This document shows positions 35,348 through 44,179 of a stretch of 64,000 nt of DNA, one piece after another. Position 1 is the first letter of the stretch, and every line of letters begins with the position of its first letter. A model generated the notes under the pieces. It saw nothing but the letters and a program-made list of their open reading frames with translations. It was not told the origin of the DNA and did not search any database. A program made the translations under genes and the position numbers. The DNA is from Paenibacillus apiarius (GTDB taxonomy: Bacteria; Bacillota; Bacilli; Paenibacillales; Paenibacillaceae): the NCBI RefSeq assembly GCF_017052585.1, contig NZ_JAFFHZ010000001.1, positions 5,332,001 to 5,396,000 of the forward strand, in the 5' to 3' direction.

Positions 35348-37141
35348 ATGAAAAAATTAATTGATGAAAAAGCAACTAATGTTCTTCCAGACGGCACATA
35401 CAAAATACAAATCGATGGCAGCAAAGAAAGTAAAGTTTTACAACATGAAGGTACGTCAGCGGTAATTGCAGAATGGGCTGGAGAGCAGTCTCAAATATGG
35501 GATATTAGGTATCAGTCTCCTAATTGGCAAGGGATTGGCGGATATGTTATCCAACCAGCAAATACGGATAGATATCTTGCATGGGACAGAAATAATGGGA
35601 GTTCTGTAATTGTATCTAGAATTCCTGCAGCAGACATACAGTATACACGTTTTTGGAGAGTTGAGAAAACTCAAAACAACACATATATATTTAAGAATAA
35701 CCATCATCGACTGCCTAATCTAACTATAAGGGAAAATACACTTCAGGTACTAAGCGGACATAATTACGAGTTTTCTTTGAGTACAGACTTGACTAAACCT
35801 ATTCCTAAAGGAAGAGCTTTAGTAATTACTTCAGATCCACAATATCCTTGGACCAAAAATACGGATAATAACGTACCAGAAAGTGATAGTGAGAAAGAAA
35901 GAGAGTCTGAAAGGTTAATACGAGAGCAATATCAAAGTATTAATAGGTATAATAATACGAAACAACAATCTGCTGTTATTATCAATGGAGATATAACGGC
36001 ATTTGGGCACTCTTGGCAACGGACCAAAATGCTTAATACACTTCTTCCTATACTCAACAGAAATTACTACTTTGGGTTAGGCAACCACGATATTGAAAAT
36101 AATCAGGGTGACTGCGCTGATGATGCATGTTTTGGAGGATCGATGTTGATGCTAAAGAGTCATATTGAGAAACTTGGTTTGCCGACATTCCAATATGATA
36201 TAAAAAAAGCCTCTACAAGTTGGAGTGAACCTTGGAAGGGGAGTTTTGCTTATGCAATTGATTTCGGTACAATCTATTCACTACAATTAAACAATTATCC
36301 AACCATGAACGCATATGGAGGAAGCTATTCGAATTATTATGAGATCCATCAAAACTTAGATTGGATAGAAGCAAATCTGAAACATGCTTCGAAACTTGGT
36401 AAACCAATTATTGTAAATGTACACAAACCGGACGGCTGGACGGGGGGACCAAGCCAGAGATTTATTGACCTATTGGAAGAGTATGATGTGAAAGCTGTAT
36501 TTGCTGGACATTATCACAAAAGCTTAGGAACTTATTCAGCAAGCAGATTTTTTGGTAAGGTACCTGTGTTTTTATCGGGTAGTGCATCGCAATCTACTTA
36601 TTTGATCGTAGAATATGATATGGATACGATGAATGTGTACAAAGTAACAAATAATAATTGGGAAGAAAAAAAACTAGTGAAAAGTATTGAATTGAATAAT
36701 GGAAATTCCAATAATTACAAAATTGTGAGCGCTTTAAATAACTCAAGTGTCGTTGATATGTCTTTACAAAAAAATGGGGATGTTCATTTATGGCAATACG
36801 GCGGTGCTTTAAACCAAAAATGGAAACTTATCAATGATGAAACGAAAAAGGCGTATCAATTTATAAATATGTACGATGAGGGCCTAGTATTAGCCTGGAA
36901 TGACTATATGGGCTCAAGGAATGTATTTGCTACGCCTAATCAAGGGAAAGATGAGCATTATTGGCTCCTTGAGGATACAGGAGACGGTTATCATATTTTA
37001 AAGAATAAAAAGTATCCTTATTTAGTCTTGGATGTAGATAAGGCTGACACTGACAATGGCACAAATATTAAAGTAAATGAGCAACATGATTTTAGCAGCC
37101 CGTATATTAAAGCACAAAAATTCAAATTGATACAAGTTTGA
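35348..37141 (+). CDS. Metallophosphoesterase flanked by two ricin-type beta-trefoil domains
   Basis: 597 residues from ATG 35348 after AAAAGGAGAG. An N-terminal lectin-like trefoil (about 8-145), a calcineurin-like phosphoesterase (about 153-435) and a C-terminal trefoil (about 445-597). The metal motifs are all visible: SDPQ (D163), NGDITAFG (D215), GNHD (245-248), H359 and GHYH (387-390). There is no signal peptide. The C-terminal trefoil differs at only about 10 of roughly 150 positions from that of the P47-like protein ending at 43572. I infer a lectin-targeted effector acting on phospho-substrates; the substrate is unknown. It has its own copy of the toxin promoter element and is followed by a terminator. 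Confidence 0.82.
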   Translation: MKKLIDEKATNVLPDGTYKIQIDGSKESKVLQHEGTSAVIAEWAGEQSQIWDIRYQSPNWQGIGGYVIQPANTDRYLAWDRNNGSSVIVSRIPAADIQYTRFWRVEKTQNNTYIFKNNHHRLPNLTIRENTLQVLSGHNYEFSLSTDLTKPIPKGRALVITSDPQYPWTKNTDNNVPESDSEKERESERLIREQYQSINRYNNTKQQSAVIINGDITAFGHSWQRTKMLNTLLPILNRNYYFGLGNHDIENNQGDCADDACFGGSMLMLKSHIEKLGLPTFQYDIKKASTSWSEPWKGSFAYAIDFGTIYSLQLNNYPTMNAYGGSYSNYYEIHQNLDWIEANLKHASKLGKPIIVNVHKPDGWTGGPSQRFIDLLEEYDVKAVFAGHYHKSLGTYSASRFFGKVPVFLSGSASQSTYLIVEYDMDTMNVYKVTNNNWEEKKLVKSIELNNGNSNNYKIVSALNNSSVVDMSLQKNGDVHLWQYGGALNQKWKLINDETKKAYQFINMYDEGLVLAWNDYMGSRNVFATPNQGKDEHYWLLEDTGDGYHILKNKKYPYLVLDVDKADTDNGTNIKVNEQHDFSSPYIKAQKFKLIQV

Positions 37142-37195
37142 AAGCCCTTTCGAATGGTTTTTTGCATACAGTTCTCAAGCTGCATACATTTCTCA

Positions 37196-37227
37196 AGCTG
37201 TCGAGATTTTCTCGACAGCTATTTTTG
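37196..37227 (+). terminator. Terminator after phosphoesterase gene
   Basis: AGCTGTCGAGA-TTT-TCTCGACAGCT, then ATTTTTGT. A diverged copy lies at 43611-43641 after the P47-like gene. Confidence 0.88.
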
Positions 37228-37350
37228 TATTATTAATTCTCACACGACACTGCGCGAAAGAAAGAATGGACAAGACCGTCTCCGGACACTGGCGATATGA
37301 TTCGTAGTGGGAAGCCGGAAGGTTATTACGGTTTAAGTTTCTCTACACTT

Positions 37351-37406
37351 TTTTCATTGATAGATGAAAATATGTATGCTTTTTAAGGAATTTCAAAAGC
37401 TATACT
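37351..37406 (+). promoter_or_regulatory. Toxin promoter element, copy 2 (orfX operon)
   Basis: TTTTCATTGATAGATGAAAA (37351-37370), then TATGCTTTTT, then TATACT at 37401-37406, 30 bp after the palindrome, and TCGTAA. It lies about 100 bp before orfX1. Confidence 0.8.
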
Positions 37407-37508
37407 TTAATCGTAACTGAAAGGAGGATTGATTTTATAAGGAAAAGAATAGGAAAAGATTTTATCTGTCAAGCCTTTTCAAAATCTTGTTCGGTATTGA
37501 AGGATGTG

Positions 37509-37934
37509 ATGAAAGTGAATATTTTTCCTTATCATTATGATGATGCACAGACCTCATTCCATGGCACTTTTTCGATTAAGAAAATAAACAAAGAATACCA
37601 TTACAATTATGCTTACTTTCAACTTCATTTTTTAGAAGGCCAATTCCTTTTGAAAGATGCGCATCAAAAGAAGATGTATGAAGAAAATGTCACAGGAGTC
37701 AAGGCTGTCGTAGCTCTTAAAAAAGAGTACTTGCAAGAAGTTCTGCCGACTCATCAAAAAAACCTAATTTTTAGAAACGTAGGTGGATTAGAGAAAAACA
37801 AATATGACTTGATGGTAGTAAGCACTGATTTAGAAAATAAATTGGCGAATAAGTTGGTTTTAAAAGGAATGTTACATCAGAAAATAAAGGAGCTTTTGAT
37901 AGGGAATGAAAAGTACCTGTTGACAATTACATGA
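37509..37934 (+). CDS. orfX1: OrfX1-like protein
   Basis: 141 residues from ATG 37509 (AAGGA just upstream; the frame is open from TTG 37497). Opening NIFPYHYDDAQTSFHGTF and overall size fit OrfX1, the first gene of the orfX cluster that accompanies some botulinum neurotoxin and PMP1 loci. No signal peptide. It is followed 22 bp later by the orfX2-like gene with a good ribosome binding site, giving the conserved order orfX1-orfX2-orfX3-p47. The function of OrfX1 is not settled. A 3' part of this gene is duplicated at 43918-44163. Confidence 0.75.
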   Translation: MKVNIFPYHYDDAQTSFHGTFSIKKINKEYHYNYAYFQLHFLEGQFLLKDAHQKKMYEENVTGVKAVVALKKEYLQEVLPTHQKNLIFRNVGGLEKNKYDLMVVSTDLENKLANKLVLKGMLHQKIKELLIGNEKYLLTIT

Positions 37935-37956
37935 GGAAAATAGAGGAGGAATCAAT

Positions 37957-40224
37957 ATGAGTGCCGGAAAACTGGATACCCTTACAATCTATGATTGGAA
38001 TCAAACCGTTAATGATGTGAAAAATCAAGGAAGCATCCTTGCAAGGAACTTTCCAAGCTTCTTCTCTCAAGAAATTAATGAGCAGACCATGAAGGCAAAA
38101 GTAAGTGGAGTTTGGCTGAAATGGGAATTAACGAATGAAGGCACGGGACAATATCCTATTTATAAGTGTTATATAGAAGATGGAACATTGGAAGTGGAGG
38201 TAGAAAATAAAAAAACGAAGTATGACTTAAAAAACAGCTGGATTAAAATTTGCGCGAAAATCGAAATCGATAAAAGCAGTTCCACTGAGATGTATAAGTT
38301 TTCAGAAAAAGAAGATGCCTTATACTCTATCCATCATTCTTTCCCATTTGATAAAGAGAATCGAGTTGCATCTAATCTGTTAGAACATTTGCTTATCTCA
38401 TGGTTTAAAGAACATAGAAATCTATTAAATAATCATGTCAACAATTACAGGATCCATGTTCGTACGTCAAATGACTTGACCTTGGCTGGATGGGATACCG
38501 GTTATGTAACGTCGTTCTCAAATGTAAATAAAACCATTCTGGAGAAAGAACTGTATCCTAAGAATTTCAAATATGAGTTTGAGGATCTTGACTTTGGATT
38601 TTTGTTTAATATGAAAGGAACATTTGATTCTTGGAAAATGACTACAGGAGCAGACGGGCAAAATGTAAATTTTATTTGTAAAATTGGTCAAAATAGCTCG
38701 CTTACCAATGAAACCGGCAATAAAACCTACGACTTTTCTTCTGATGCGTTCTTGAAAGTTCAAGTGAAATTAGAATACTTCAATTCAACAGAAAAAACGA
38801 TTGAAGATCCTACCGGTCTACATGATGGGAATCAAGTCGAATTGAGAGTAAAAACAGACCGGGACCAAAATCAGAATCCCCCAGTGGTTCTTGTGGATTC
38901 TTACTACTCCGAAGACCTGACAAGTCCGTTGTTGAACAGTATCGCAACGAGTATGTTCAAGGAATGGTTAAATGAAAACATCGATAAATTCGAAAATATT
39001 TTTTCCTACTTTCTTTTACAAGAAACTGCAAAAAACGAAGATTTCCAATGGTTGAAGCCGACGACCGCTTATTACGGAGTAGCAAGCGTCGAGGATGAAA
39101 ATAAGAAGCCGGATTTGGATAAGAGTGTCTTTTCCGTTATGTCGATGGTCGAGAACCATGTGAATAAATTTCCACAGCACACCGTAGATGCCCGATTATT
39201 GCACGCAGTGAATAACGAGTCAGCCTTTGGAATTGATATGCCATTATTTGTGGAGAAATGGGTTGAAAATGCGTTAGTTGCAATGCAGATTGGTACGCCA
39301 GAACAATTTGAAAAAACAGATAATGGATTGGTTATCTCGAATAAAGAGAAAATTAAGTTTGCCACAATAGAAAATGACTCTGGGAATGACGTGCCTGGTT
39401 ATGTTGATGAAGGTAAATTCAGACTGGGCATAATCAATAATCAGCTTGTTCTAGAGATGGAAGACCTGTATTGGGAACAGGCAAGAGGAATTATGGGCCA
39501 TGTTAATTATAAGCAAAGCTTTGACATTACCTTAAAAAGCGGCGTTGATGAATTAGGTAAAGAATATAGTAACGTCTTGATTCCAACTGAAAATACGGAT
39601 CCTACCATGTTAATGACCTTTACGATTGAAGATTGGAAGAAGAATGAGAATTTGATTATTGAAATCGTTACAGGAGTCGCTATTGGAATTTTGGTAGGTT
39701 TTATTCCTGTCGGAAAGATATTCTCAAAATTAAAAGACGTTGTAAGGAAAGCTTTTCGGCAATCCGGTAACCGTATGTCAGCCGAACTAGGATCAAGTGT
39801 CGCGATCGCCATGAGGGAAATAGCTCAAGAATCCGGAGAAACAGGGACAGCATTCTTCCGAAGAATAAGTCAGGAATCAGCTGATGAAATTACCTTGTTC
39901 ACTCGGCCAGGTATTAGTGCTCAGCAAATCATAAATGAAGTAGCAAATAAACCCGAGAGCTTTTTTTCGAAAATATGGAAAAATAAGTATAAACTTATAG
40001 GCGGAGTTGTTGGGGGAGCAGTAGGGGGAATGGTGCCAACGGCCATTATTGGAGCTATCCAAAATGCACAACAAGAGCATTATTCATTACTCCCGACAAT
40101 CCATGAATTTGTTGCGAATTGCGTAGGAACCGTAAACTGGCCCGATAACAGTGAATTTAAAATTGAAACCGCTCAGCTTCAAGGCATTTATTTAATGGGC
40201 GGAAAACTAAATAAGGAAAAGTAA
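37957..40224 (+). CDS. orfX2: OrfX2-like P47-family (TULIP-like) protein
   Basis: 755 residues, the typical OrfX2 length, from ATG 37957 after GAGGAGGAA. OrfX2 proteins are built of lipid-binding TULIP-type domains. The N-terminal repeat begins LTIYDWNQTVNDV, matching the family's Y/F-x-W-D/N opening. A hydrophobic glycine-rich region near residues 565-590 and 670-690 (GGVVGGAVGGMVPTAIIGA) precedes the conserved end (NWPDNSEFKI, LQGIYLMGGKL). No signal peptide. In clostridia the cluster sits beside NTNH and neurotoxin genes and OrfX proteins aid oral toxicity of PMP1 in mosquitoes; here no neurotoxin gene is next to it. Confidence 0.85.
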   Translation: MSAGKLDTLTIYDWNQTVNDVKNQGSILARNFPSFFSQEINEQTMKAKVSGVWLKWELTNEGTGQYPIYKCYIEDGTLEVEVENKKTKYDLKNSWIKICAKIEIDKSSSTEMYKFSEKEDALYSIHHSFPFDKENRVASNLLEHLLISWFKEHRNLLNNHVNNYRIHVRTSNDLTLAGWDTGYVTSFSNVNKTILEKELYPKNFKYEFEDLDFGFLFNMKGTFDSWKMTTGADGQNVNFICKIGQNSSLTNETGNKTYDFSSDAFLKVQVKLEYFNSTEKTIEDPTGLHDGNQVELRVKTDRDQNQNPPVVLVDSYYSEDLTSPLLNSIATSMFKEWLNENIDKFENIFSYFLLQETAKNEDFQWLKPTTAYYGVASVEDENKKPDLDKSVFSVMSMVENHVNKFPQHTVDARLLHAVNNESAFGIDMPLFVEKWVENALVAMQIGTPEQFEKTDNGLVISNKEKIKFATIENDSGNDVPGYVDEGKFRLGIINNQLVLEMEDLYWEQARGIMGHVNYKQSFDITLKSGVDELGKEYSNVLIPTENTDPTMLMTFTIEDWKKNENLIIEIVTGVAIGILVGFIPVGKIFSKLKDVVRKAFRQSGNRMSAELGSSVAIAMREIAQESGETGTAFFRRISQESADEITLFTRPGISAQQIINEVANKPESFFSKIWKNKYKLIGGVVGGAVGGMVPTAIIGAIQNAQQEHYSLLPTIHEFVANCVGTVNWPDNSEFKIETAQLQGIYLMGGKLNKEK

Positions 40225-40327
40225 AGATTTGAGCAAAAGCAATACATCTATTGTAAGAAATTACACTTAAATGCGGGGAGCGCCGGACAAGACGTTCCCT
40301 ACTATCAAAATTTTAGATAATGAGGTG

Positions 40328-41812
40328 ATGATGCACGTGACGATTACCCATTCAACCAGCACTTTTAATTGGGATACCGTATTTGCCATTCCTATTGCAG
40401 AGGTTAACCGCATGATAAGGGAGCAAAAAAGCAGTCCACAACATTTTGAGCTGAATGATTCAACTCATAATTTCAAAGGGGATTTTGGAGAATGGAAAAT
40501 TATTACCGGCGGTGATGGAAATAGCATTCGAATGAATATACCTGTTCGGAATTTTCAGACATTTCTGAGTGAAGATTTATTTACAGGTGAATTTGGTTTT
40601 CAATCCGCGGATTTGAATGTCCAGGTTAAGCTTAATTACCTGCCACATGAAAATATATCGAATAAGGCAACGAATGAACAGTTATATGACTTGAAAATTA
40701 AATCAACAAGCTCTGATCCAATTTATGATCCTGTAGTGATAGCCATTTCGATCAAAAATGTTGAAGGTCTATTTTTTCCGTGGAGCTTGAAAAGCAGTCT
40801 GTTTATTGATCTCCAGACGATCTTGAAGGAATTATTTATGCAGCAAATCACTAAATGGTTGGCATTGAACTTGGAAGCATTCAACCACACTTTTAGCGTC
40901 GTTAACTTGAATCTGTATATTAGCGATGAGGAACCATGGACTTGGTGCAAGCCTTCTTATGTCGATTATGCATACACAGATATTGAAGAAGACCTGGACA
41001 AAAGCTTGTTGGGAGTATTGTGTATGACAGGAGGAAGAAAAGGGGGAATCCAGCAGCAACAAAAGTTGGATGCCTATGTCATTCCGGAATCATCGAATGC
41101 CGGGTTTCTAATTGCAGAAGAACGATTTTTATTAGATGTATTATTGCCAACTTTACCAATGAAGTTCGAATATTCAACGATCAATGACTATGAGGTAATC
41201 AATGCAAGCGGGGAAGCAGGTCAATACCAATATATATTGAGATTGAAAAAAGACAGGAAAATTAAGTTGGATAGGGTAGAAGTGAATGGATCAAGATACG
41301 ATCCGTATATGACCGAAATGAGCCTAAGTTTAGTGAATGACACATTAAAGCTTGAAGCGGCCACAGAAACTTCTATAGGAGTAGGTGGCGTGGTAGGTTG
41401 CAGAACGATCAATTGGTATAAGTTAAAACTGGCGGAAAACGGAAATGGCGAACAAACGATAGCATATGAAGAAGCTCTACAGCCTACTGTAACACATTAT
41501 GTCATAAAAGAAGGTTCAAATTGGGTATGGGAAGTTATAGCAGTCATTATAGGACTTTTAGCGCAGGCTGTCTTAGCCATATTTACAGCAGGTGCGTCCT
41601 TATTGATAGGATCCATTGTCATCTTAATATTGACTGGTGTTTTAGCTAAAACCCCTGATATTATTCAAAACTGGAATATTAATACTTCCCCGAGCATCGA
41701 ACCTTTTTTAGAAAATACGACTTCCGAGATTATTTGGAATGCCAGTGAAACTTTTAAATTAGATTATGCCGGGTTAGCAGGTCCGCTCCAATTAGGCGGG
41801 AAGTTTGCATGA
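40328..41812 (+). CDS. orfX3: OrfX3-like P47-family protein
   Basis: 494 residues from ATG 40328; ATG 40331 and GTG 40337 are close alternatives, GTG being the best spaced from GAGGTG. The opening TFNWDTVFAIPIAEVNRMI is the P47/OrfX3 family hallmark. A long hydrophobic segment near residues 400-450 and the ending YAGLAGPLQLGGKF match the family. No signal peptide. It lies between the orfX2-like and P47-like genes in the usual cluster order, with short gaps, and is probably co-transcribed from the element at 37351. Likely a lipid- or protein-binding accessory toxin protein. Confidence 0.83.
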   Translation: MMHVTITHSTSTFNWDTVFAIPIAEVNRMIREQKSSPQHFELNDSTHNFKGDFGEWKIITGGDGNSIRMNIPVRNFQTFLSEDLFTGEFGFQSADLNVQVKLNYLPHENISNKATNEQLYDLKIKSTSSDPIYDPVVIAISIKNVEGLFFPWSLKSSLFIDLQTILKELFMQQITKWLALNLEAFNHTFSVVNLNLYISDEEPWTWCKPSYVDYAYTDIEEDLDKSLLGVLCMTGGRKGGIQQQQKLDAYVIPESSNAGFLIAEERFLLDVLLPTLPMKFEYSTINDYEVINASGEAGQYQYILRLKKDRKIKLDRVEVNGSRYDPYMTEMSLSLVNDTLKLEAATETSIGVGGVVGCRTINWYKLKLAENGNGEQTIAYEEALQPTVTHYVIKEGSNWVWEVIAVIIGLLAQAVLAIFTAGASLLIGSIVILILTGVLAKTPDIIQNWNINTSPSIEPFLENTTSEIIWNASETFKLDYAGLAGPLQLGGKFA

Positions 41813-41835
41813 AAGAGTAGAAAGAAGGTGTTTAT

Positions 41836-43572
41836 GTGAATACTTACGGTTGGGACATCATTTATGTGAATTCGAATGAGGGCATAAATAAGCAACTACA
41901 GAAGTATATGAATGAAAATAAAATAACCTTTACCTATGACGATGAAAACACATCTGTGAGCTTAACTTTTGATAATTGGGAGATTGTTCCCGGGGGATCA
42001 AGTAAACTCTTGCGAATGAAAACCCTTGTGAAAGAGGGGGAACTGACCTTTATGGGGCAGCGCACAATGGTAGACGGTATATGCCCTCTCTTCGAAGTTC
42101 AACTTGGTTTCTTTGATGATAAAAATGAGTCCTCTATTCAGAAGTTAATGTTTAACTTTCAGGTAAAAGGAGAGAAGGAAGGGGATCAAAGGGAAGGAGC
42201 AATTACGGTAATTAATCCGGATATAAATCATGTATTTGCCGAAGGAAGCATGATTTACACCCTTTTAAAGTTAACATTAGCAGAGATGTTTATCGCAAAC
42301 AAAGAGAAAATATCTTATATATTTGCACAACTGAATATATCGCCGGACATTCCGTGGATGCAACCTAAAAAGTACAAATATTCTTATTATTCTCCGACTT
42401 CCAGTAAAGATAAAGGTTTTTTGTCCGTTCTGTCTGTCGTAACGAATCGGGACATATCTGGACTCACAGAGGGAATTGATGGTTCAATCCTGGATAATAA
42501 TCATGATAGCTTTCTGGTGCTGTCTGAACGATTGTTTCTGGAGCATATCATTATGCCGGAATTGCCAAATTCATTTGGGAACGGGACAACAAAAAACCAT
42601 TTTACATTTGAAGGCACATCGAATACAAGCGGGGTCATTAAGAATAGCAGGAATATAAATTGCGGTTCGGTACGATGGGGTTTAATCGATTATTATCCGG
42701 TACTAACAGAGTTAAAAATACAAGTCGAAGGGAACAGCCTTCGGATGAAAGCAGCGGGAAATTGTGACATTACGGGACTGGCAAGCTCGTATGTAACATT
42801 TGAAGTCGAAACGAAAAATACTTTTTATTTTAATAAAGCTTCGAAGAAAATTGAATTTAAGGCTGACAGCAATCCAAAGGTAAGTTACGAGCGCCATATT
42901 CCATGGTGGATATGGATATTAGGAATAGCAGCTCCTATCGTGGATGTGATTATCCATTTTGTCACTGACGCAATTTCCGGTTCTGTTGCAGGAAATATCA
43001 AAATTGATACCAATACTTCTATTGGTGAGTTAAGAAGTGAAGTAGTGAAGTGGAGTGGCATGGATGAAGAAGAGATTGCAGATTGTGTGTTTGATGTAGC
43101 TTTTTGTATAAAAGGTATTAAATTGAATAATGGAAATTCCAATACTTACAAAATTGTAACTGCTTTAAATGACTCAAGTGTCGTTGATATGTCTTTACAA
43201 AAAAACGGGGATGTTCATTTATGGAAATATGGCGGTGCTCTAAACCAAAAATGGAAACTTATCAATGATGAAACGAAAAAGGCGTATCAATTTAAAAATA
43301 TGTACGATGAAAGCCTAGTACTAGCCTGGAATGACTACATGGGCTCAAGGAATGTATTTGCTACACCTAATCAAGGGAAAGATGAGCATTATTGGCTCCT
43401 TGAGGATACAGGAGATGGCTATTATATTTTAAAGAATAAAAAGTACCCTTATTTCGTATTGGATGTAGATAAGGCTGACACTGACAATGGCACAAATATT
43501 AAAGTAAATGAGCAGCATGATTTTAGTAGCCCGTATATTAAAGCACAAAAATTTAAATTGATACAAGTTTGA
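41836..43572 (+). CDS. P47-like protein fused to a ricin-type trefoil
   Basis: 578 residues from GTG 41836 after AGAAGGTG. Residues 1 to about 425 are P47-like, starting NTYGWDIIYVNSNEGINKQL as in clostridial P47, with a hydrophobic stretch (WWIWILGIAAPIVDVIIHF) near 360. Residues about 428-578 are a ricin-type beta-trefoil that P47 normally lacks and that is nearly the same as the C-terminus of the phosphoesterase encoded at 35348. The fusion joint lies after DVAFCIKG. The trefoil could give the OrfX/P47 complex a carbohydrate target. The terminator region downstream is also shared with the phosphoesterase gene, showing that a DNA block was copied. Confidence 0.83.
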   Translation: MNTYGWDIIYVNSNEGINKQLQKYMNENKITFTYDDENTSVSLTFDNWEIVPGGSSKLLRMKTLVKEGELTFMGQRTMVDGICPLFEVQLGFFDDKNESSIQKLMFNFQVKGEKEGDQREGAITVINPDINHVFAEGSMIYTLLKLTLAEMFIANKEKISYIFAQLNISPDIPWMQPKKYKYSYYSPTSSKDKGFLSVLSVVTNRDISGLTEGIDGSILDNNHDSFLVLSERLFLEHIIMPELPNSFGNGTTKNHFTFEGTSNTSGVIKNSRNINCGSVRWGLIDYYPVLTELKIQVEGNSLRMKAAGNCDITGLASSYVTFEVETKNTFYFNKASKKIEFKADSNPKVSYERHIPWWIWILGIAAPIVDVIIHFVTDAISGSVAGNIKIDTNTSIGELRSEVVKWSGMDEEEIADCVFDVAFCIKGIKLNNGNSNTYKIVTALNDSSVVDMSLQKNGDVHLWKYGGALNQKWKLINDETKKAYQFKNMYDESLVLAWNDYMGSRNVFATPNQGKDEHYWLLEDTGDGYYILKNKKYPYFVLDVDKADTDNGTNIKVNEQHDFSSPYIKAQKFKLIQV

Positions 43573-43610
43573 AAGCCCTTTCGAATGGTTCTTTTGCATA
43601 CAGTTCTCAG

Positions 43611-43641
43611 GCTGTCGAGAAAATCTTGACAGCTATTTTTA
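43611..43641 (+). terminator. Terminator after P47-like gene
   Basis: GCTGTCGAGA-AAA-TCTTGACAGC, then TATTTTTAT; a diverged copy of the hairpin at 37196. Confidence 0.75.
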
Positions 43642-43772
43642 TATTATAAATTTTCACACGACACAGCGCGAAAGAAAGAATGGGCAAGACCGTTCCGGAC
43701 ACCGGCTATATGATTCGTGGTGGGAAGCGGGAAGGTGAGTACGGAGTGCCCTCGTTAGGTTTCTCTACACTT

Positions 43773-43828
43773 TTTTCATTGATAGATGAAAATATGTATC
43801 CTTTTTAAGGAATTTCAAAAGCTATACT
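43773..43828 (+). promoter_or_regulatory. Toxin promoter element, copy 3 (binary toxin unit)
   Basis: TTTTCATTGATAGATGAAAA at 43773-43792 and TATACT at 43823-43828, spacing 30 bp. Copied with the orfX1 upstream region, it now stands before an orfX1 remnant and the first translocation-component gene. Confidence 0.8.
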
Positions 43829-43917
43829 TTAATCGTAACAGAAAGGAGGATTGATTTTATAAGGAAAAGATTAGGGGAATATTTTACCTGTCAAGCCTTT
43901 TCAAAATCTTGTTCGGT

Positions 43918-44163
43918 ATTGAAGGATGGCCAATTCCTTTTGCAAGATGCGCATCAAAATAAGATGTATGAAGAAAATGTCACAGGAGTCAAGGCTGTCA
44001 TAGCTCTTAAAAAAGAGTACTTGCAAGAAGTTCCGCCGACCCATCAAAAAAATCTGATTTTTAGAAACGTAGCAGATTAGATAAAAACAAATATGACTTG
44101 ATGGTAGTAAGCACCGATTTAATTCTTGATGTTGCTTTATGTATAAAAGGTAAAAATTACTGA
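43918..44163 (+). pseudogene. Collapsed second orfX locus (orfX1 fragment joined to P47 3' end)
   Basis: The upstream 340 bp copy the region before orfX1. The coding part keeps orfX1 sequence but lacks about 130 bp of its 5' end (jump from GGATG to GCCAATTCC), has a small indel that brings a stop, and then ends with DVALCIKG plus a stop. That last block matches the P47-like protein just before its trefoil (DVAFCIKG near 43100). The simplest reading is a duplicated orfX1-to-p47 operon that lost its middle by deletion. It now acts as a leader before the binary toxin genes. Confidence 0.75.
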
Positions 44164-44179
44164 GAGGGAGGGAAAAACG

